Source: a virus
IMG/VR virus record: IMGVR_UViG_3300030329_001791
Span: 1 to 30,929 of that record
Length of the DNA: 30,929 nt
Direction: 5' to 3' (one strand)
Part shown: piece by piece, positions 29,734 through 30,929 of the stretch
How the letters are laid out: the number at the start of each line of letters is the position of its first letter
Position numbering within the stretch: the stretch's first letter is position 1
Translations under genes and position numbers: made by a program
Notes under the pieces: generated by a model
What the model was told of the DNA's origin: nothing
Seen by the model: only the letters and a program-made list of their open reading frames with translations
The model's database searches: none

Positions 29734-30478
29734 GCACAAGTTCCACATCTCTGAGGCTACGGGTAACCGTAAGACAGGGAGACTTACAACCACAACGACG
29801 AGCCGAAGTTCTTGTACAGATGCTTGTGGCTTCAAGACTGAAGTCAAGGAGGACGGGACCGTCGAGAAGCGTGGATGTTACGCTGAACAGTTTCACATGA
29901 AGATGCACTGGGACAAGGTAGATTCAGGTGAGCGCGGTATGTCATTGGACGAGTTCTGCAACCGGGCCAAGAAACTTACCTTCAAATCTTTGGTGAGACA
30001 CAATCAAGCAGGGGATTTGCCCGGAGATGGGAAGTACACTCTGTACCGAGATGCCTGCTTGAAGATTGCCAAAGCGTTTCGTCGAGTCACGGCGGCTACA
30101 TACACAGCCTACCCGCTCACATCATTTAACTTGGAGACAATCCTTGAGATGATTCGGCTCGGCTTTGTGGTCAACAAGTCATGTACGTCTTTGCGTCAGG
30201 TCGATGAAGCGATGGACAAAGGTGTGCCCGCTACTGTGGTGCTGCCATCTTACGCTGAGGGTAAGAAGCACATGACTCCGAAGGACCGACTCGTGGTCCG
30301 GTGCCCCGCTGAAATCAGTAAGGACATCAACTGTTCTAACTGTGGAGGGAACAAGGGCCCGCTGTGTTGGCGGCCAGACAGAAACTTTGCCGTAGCGTTC
30401 TACGCTCACGGTATCTACAAGAGGAAGGTCGACGAGGTGTTGGCTGAAATCATTAACTATGAAGAGGAGGTGAAGTGA
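29690..30478 (+). CDS. Cys-rich phage protein, DUF7227-like
   Basis: 262 aa from ATG 29690 (GGAGG six bases upstream, good spacing); ATGs at 29684 and 29711 are alternatives. Conserved blocks: SCTDACGFK (Cys42, 46), GCYAE (Cys63), LVRHNQAGDLPGDG (101-114), ATVVLPSY, RCPAE (Cys205), INCSNCGGNKGPLC (Cys215, 218, 226) and AHGIYKRKV (His240). This pattern matches the phage family I know as DUF7227, of unknown biochemical role; it resembles the GCYAE start of Gp37/Gp68-type proteins, which are radical-SAM-like, but CxxxCxxC is not intact. Metal or Fe-S binding is likely from seven conserved Cys. Confidence 0.7.
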   Translation: MRLDGTSMKTTTGIEHKFHISEATGNRKTGRLTTTTTSRSSCTDACGFKTEVKEDGTVEKRGCYAEQFHMKMHWDKVDSGERGMSLDEFCNRAKKLTFKSLVRHNQAGDLPGDGKYTLYRDACLKIAKAFRRVTAATYTAYPLTSFNLETILEMIRLGFVVNKSCTSLRQVDEAMDKGVPATVVLPSYAEGKKHMTPKDRLVVRCPAEISKDINCSNCGGNKGPLCWRPDRNFAVAFYAHGIYKRKVDEVLAEIINYEEEVK

Positions 30479-30891
30479 TGACTACAGTAGGAACTAAAGT
30501 TGTGCGGAACTGGGCGTGTCACCCTGAACTTCAGTTTGAGTTTGGGGTAGTCACTCACGTTGAGCCTGTGAGTGAGTGGGATGAGATGAAGCATGACCTT
30601 AGGGTCAAGTGGGATGGAGGCGAAGAAACTGGGGAAATGTTCCAAGAGATTCTCAACGTGGACGAGATGAACAACGTAATCTTCATCATGTGTGATGGAA
30701 CTACGCAGTTTAAAAGGTTCCCCACCGACGCCGGTATCCGAAGGTATATCCAGCAGAATACTGACCCCGATGGACGTCAAGACATCTTGTTAGCGTTCAG
30801 AATCTCTTACGAAAGTAAGAAGTTCGTCCAAGTGTATCCACGCCCGGTCGACACTCACCGGGACAAAAATCAACCGGCGGCCAAGGCTTGA
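30478..30891 (+). CDS. hypothetical early protein with beta-barrel-like N-terminus
   Basis: 137 aa; the ATG overlaps the upstream TGA (TGATG) with GAGGAGG upstream. N-terminal part (GTKVVRNWACHPELQFEFG, VVTHVEPVS, HDLRVKWDGGEETG) looks like a small SH3/Tudor-type barrel with the KVVRN...VKWDG pattern of chromatin-like readers; then IFIMCDGTTQFKRFP and a C-terminal FVQVYPRPVD strand with a basic tail. Role unknown. Confidence 0.55.
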   Translation: MTTVGTKVVRNWACHPELQFEFGVVTHVEPVSEWDEMKHDLRVKWDGGEETGEMFQEILNVDEMNNVIFIMCDGTTQFKRFPTDAGIRRYIQQNTDPDGRQDILLAFRISYESKKFVQVYPRPVDTHRDKNQPAAKA

Positions 30892-30908
30892 GAGTCTGCT
30901 GCCTTTTT
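30876..30908 (+). terminator. weak terminator candidate
   Basis: GGCGGC (30876-30881) can pair with GCTGCC (30898-30903), with one G-T wobble, followed by TTTTT. The long loop (16 bases) and location at the very end of the coding frame make it uncertain. Confidence 0.3.
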
Positions 30909-30924
30909 ACGCGAGGGAAAACTA

Positions 30925-30929
30925 ATGAA
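30925..30929 (+). CDS. possible start of a further gene (partial)
   Basis: ATG at 30925 with GAGGG seven bases upstream; only five bases of it lie in the window, so nothing can be said about the product. The spacing and continuing strand suggest the rightward operon goes on. Confidence 0.3.

Overview
The window is part of the genome of a tailed dsDNA bacteriophage. Genes are packed tightly, with ATGA, TGATG or GTGA stop/start overlaps, and most have strong AGGAGG-type ribosome-binding sites, so the host is a bacterium with a standard anti-Shine-Dalgarno sequence. I cannot name the host. No terminase, portal, major capsid protein, RNA polymerase, tRNA or integrase is visible, so this is an internal piece of a larger genome. 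A small protein, a ~540-aa protein and a giant protein follow each other in the order of T7-type internal virion proteins, which hints at a podovirus-like particle.

Layout. (1) 1-15581, + strand, late/virion module: the end of one appendage-type protein and two related ones; a 224/540/2498-aa set that I read as internal virion (DNA-ejection) proteins; a coiled-coil plus membrane-segment protein (holin candidate); a DUF2190-like head decoration protein; small virion-type proteins; a calcineurin-like metallophosphoesterase; and two tandem paralogous beta-rich proteins. (2) 15578-24727, - strand, DNA metabolism and lysis (transcribed right to left): SF2 helicase, small protein, Cas4-like nuclease, Mom-like DNA-modification enzyme, Sak4-type RecA-like ATPase, SSB/DUF669-like protein, a 334-bp non-coding leader with three structured repeats, a UDG-like/PolA fusion polymerase, a small protein, a mini-SMC/Rad50 ATPase, and an NlpC/P60-type endolysin whose stop codon overlaps the stop of the + strand module. 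(3) 24729-29037, - strand, early accessory genes: about 14 small genes, including FmdB-type zinc ribbon, ribbon-helix-helix and DUF932/TIGR03299 proteins, with one clear intrinsic terminator after the DUF932 gene. (4) 29038-29306: divergent control region with paired GTGAC-N5-GTGAC operator-like elements. (5) 29307-30929, + strand: small early genes including a Cys-rich DUF7227-type protein.

How it fits together: the divergent region probably launches the leftward early and replication operon and a rightward early operon. The replication block combines polymerase, SSB, annealing recombinase, Cas4-like exonuclease, SF2 helicase and an SMC-like ATPase into a self-sufficient recombination/replication set, with a Mom-like enzyme that may modify the phage DNA. 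The most unusual signals are the three tandem structured non-coding modules before the polymerase, the last of which buries the polymerase ribosome-binding site, and the polymerase's uracil-glycosylase-like domain, which keeps its Fe-S cysteines but lacks the usual His of the HP motif.
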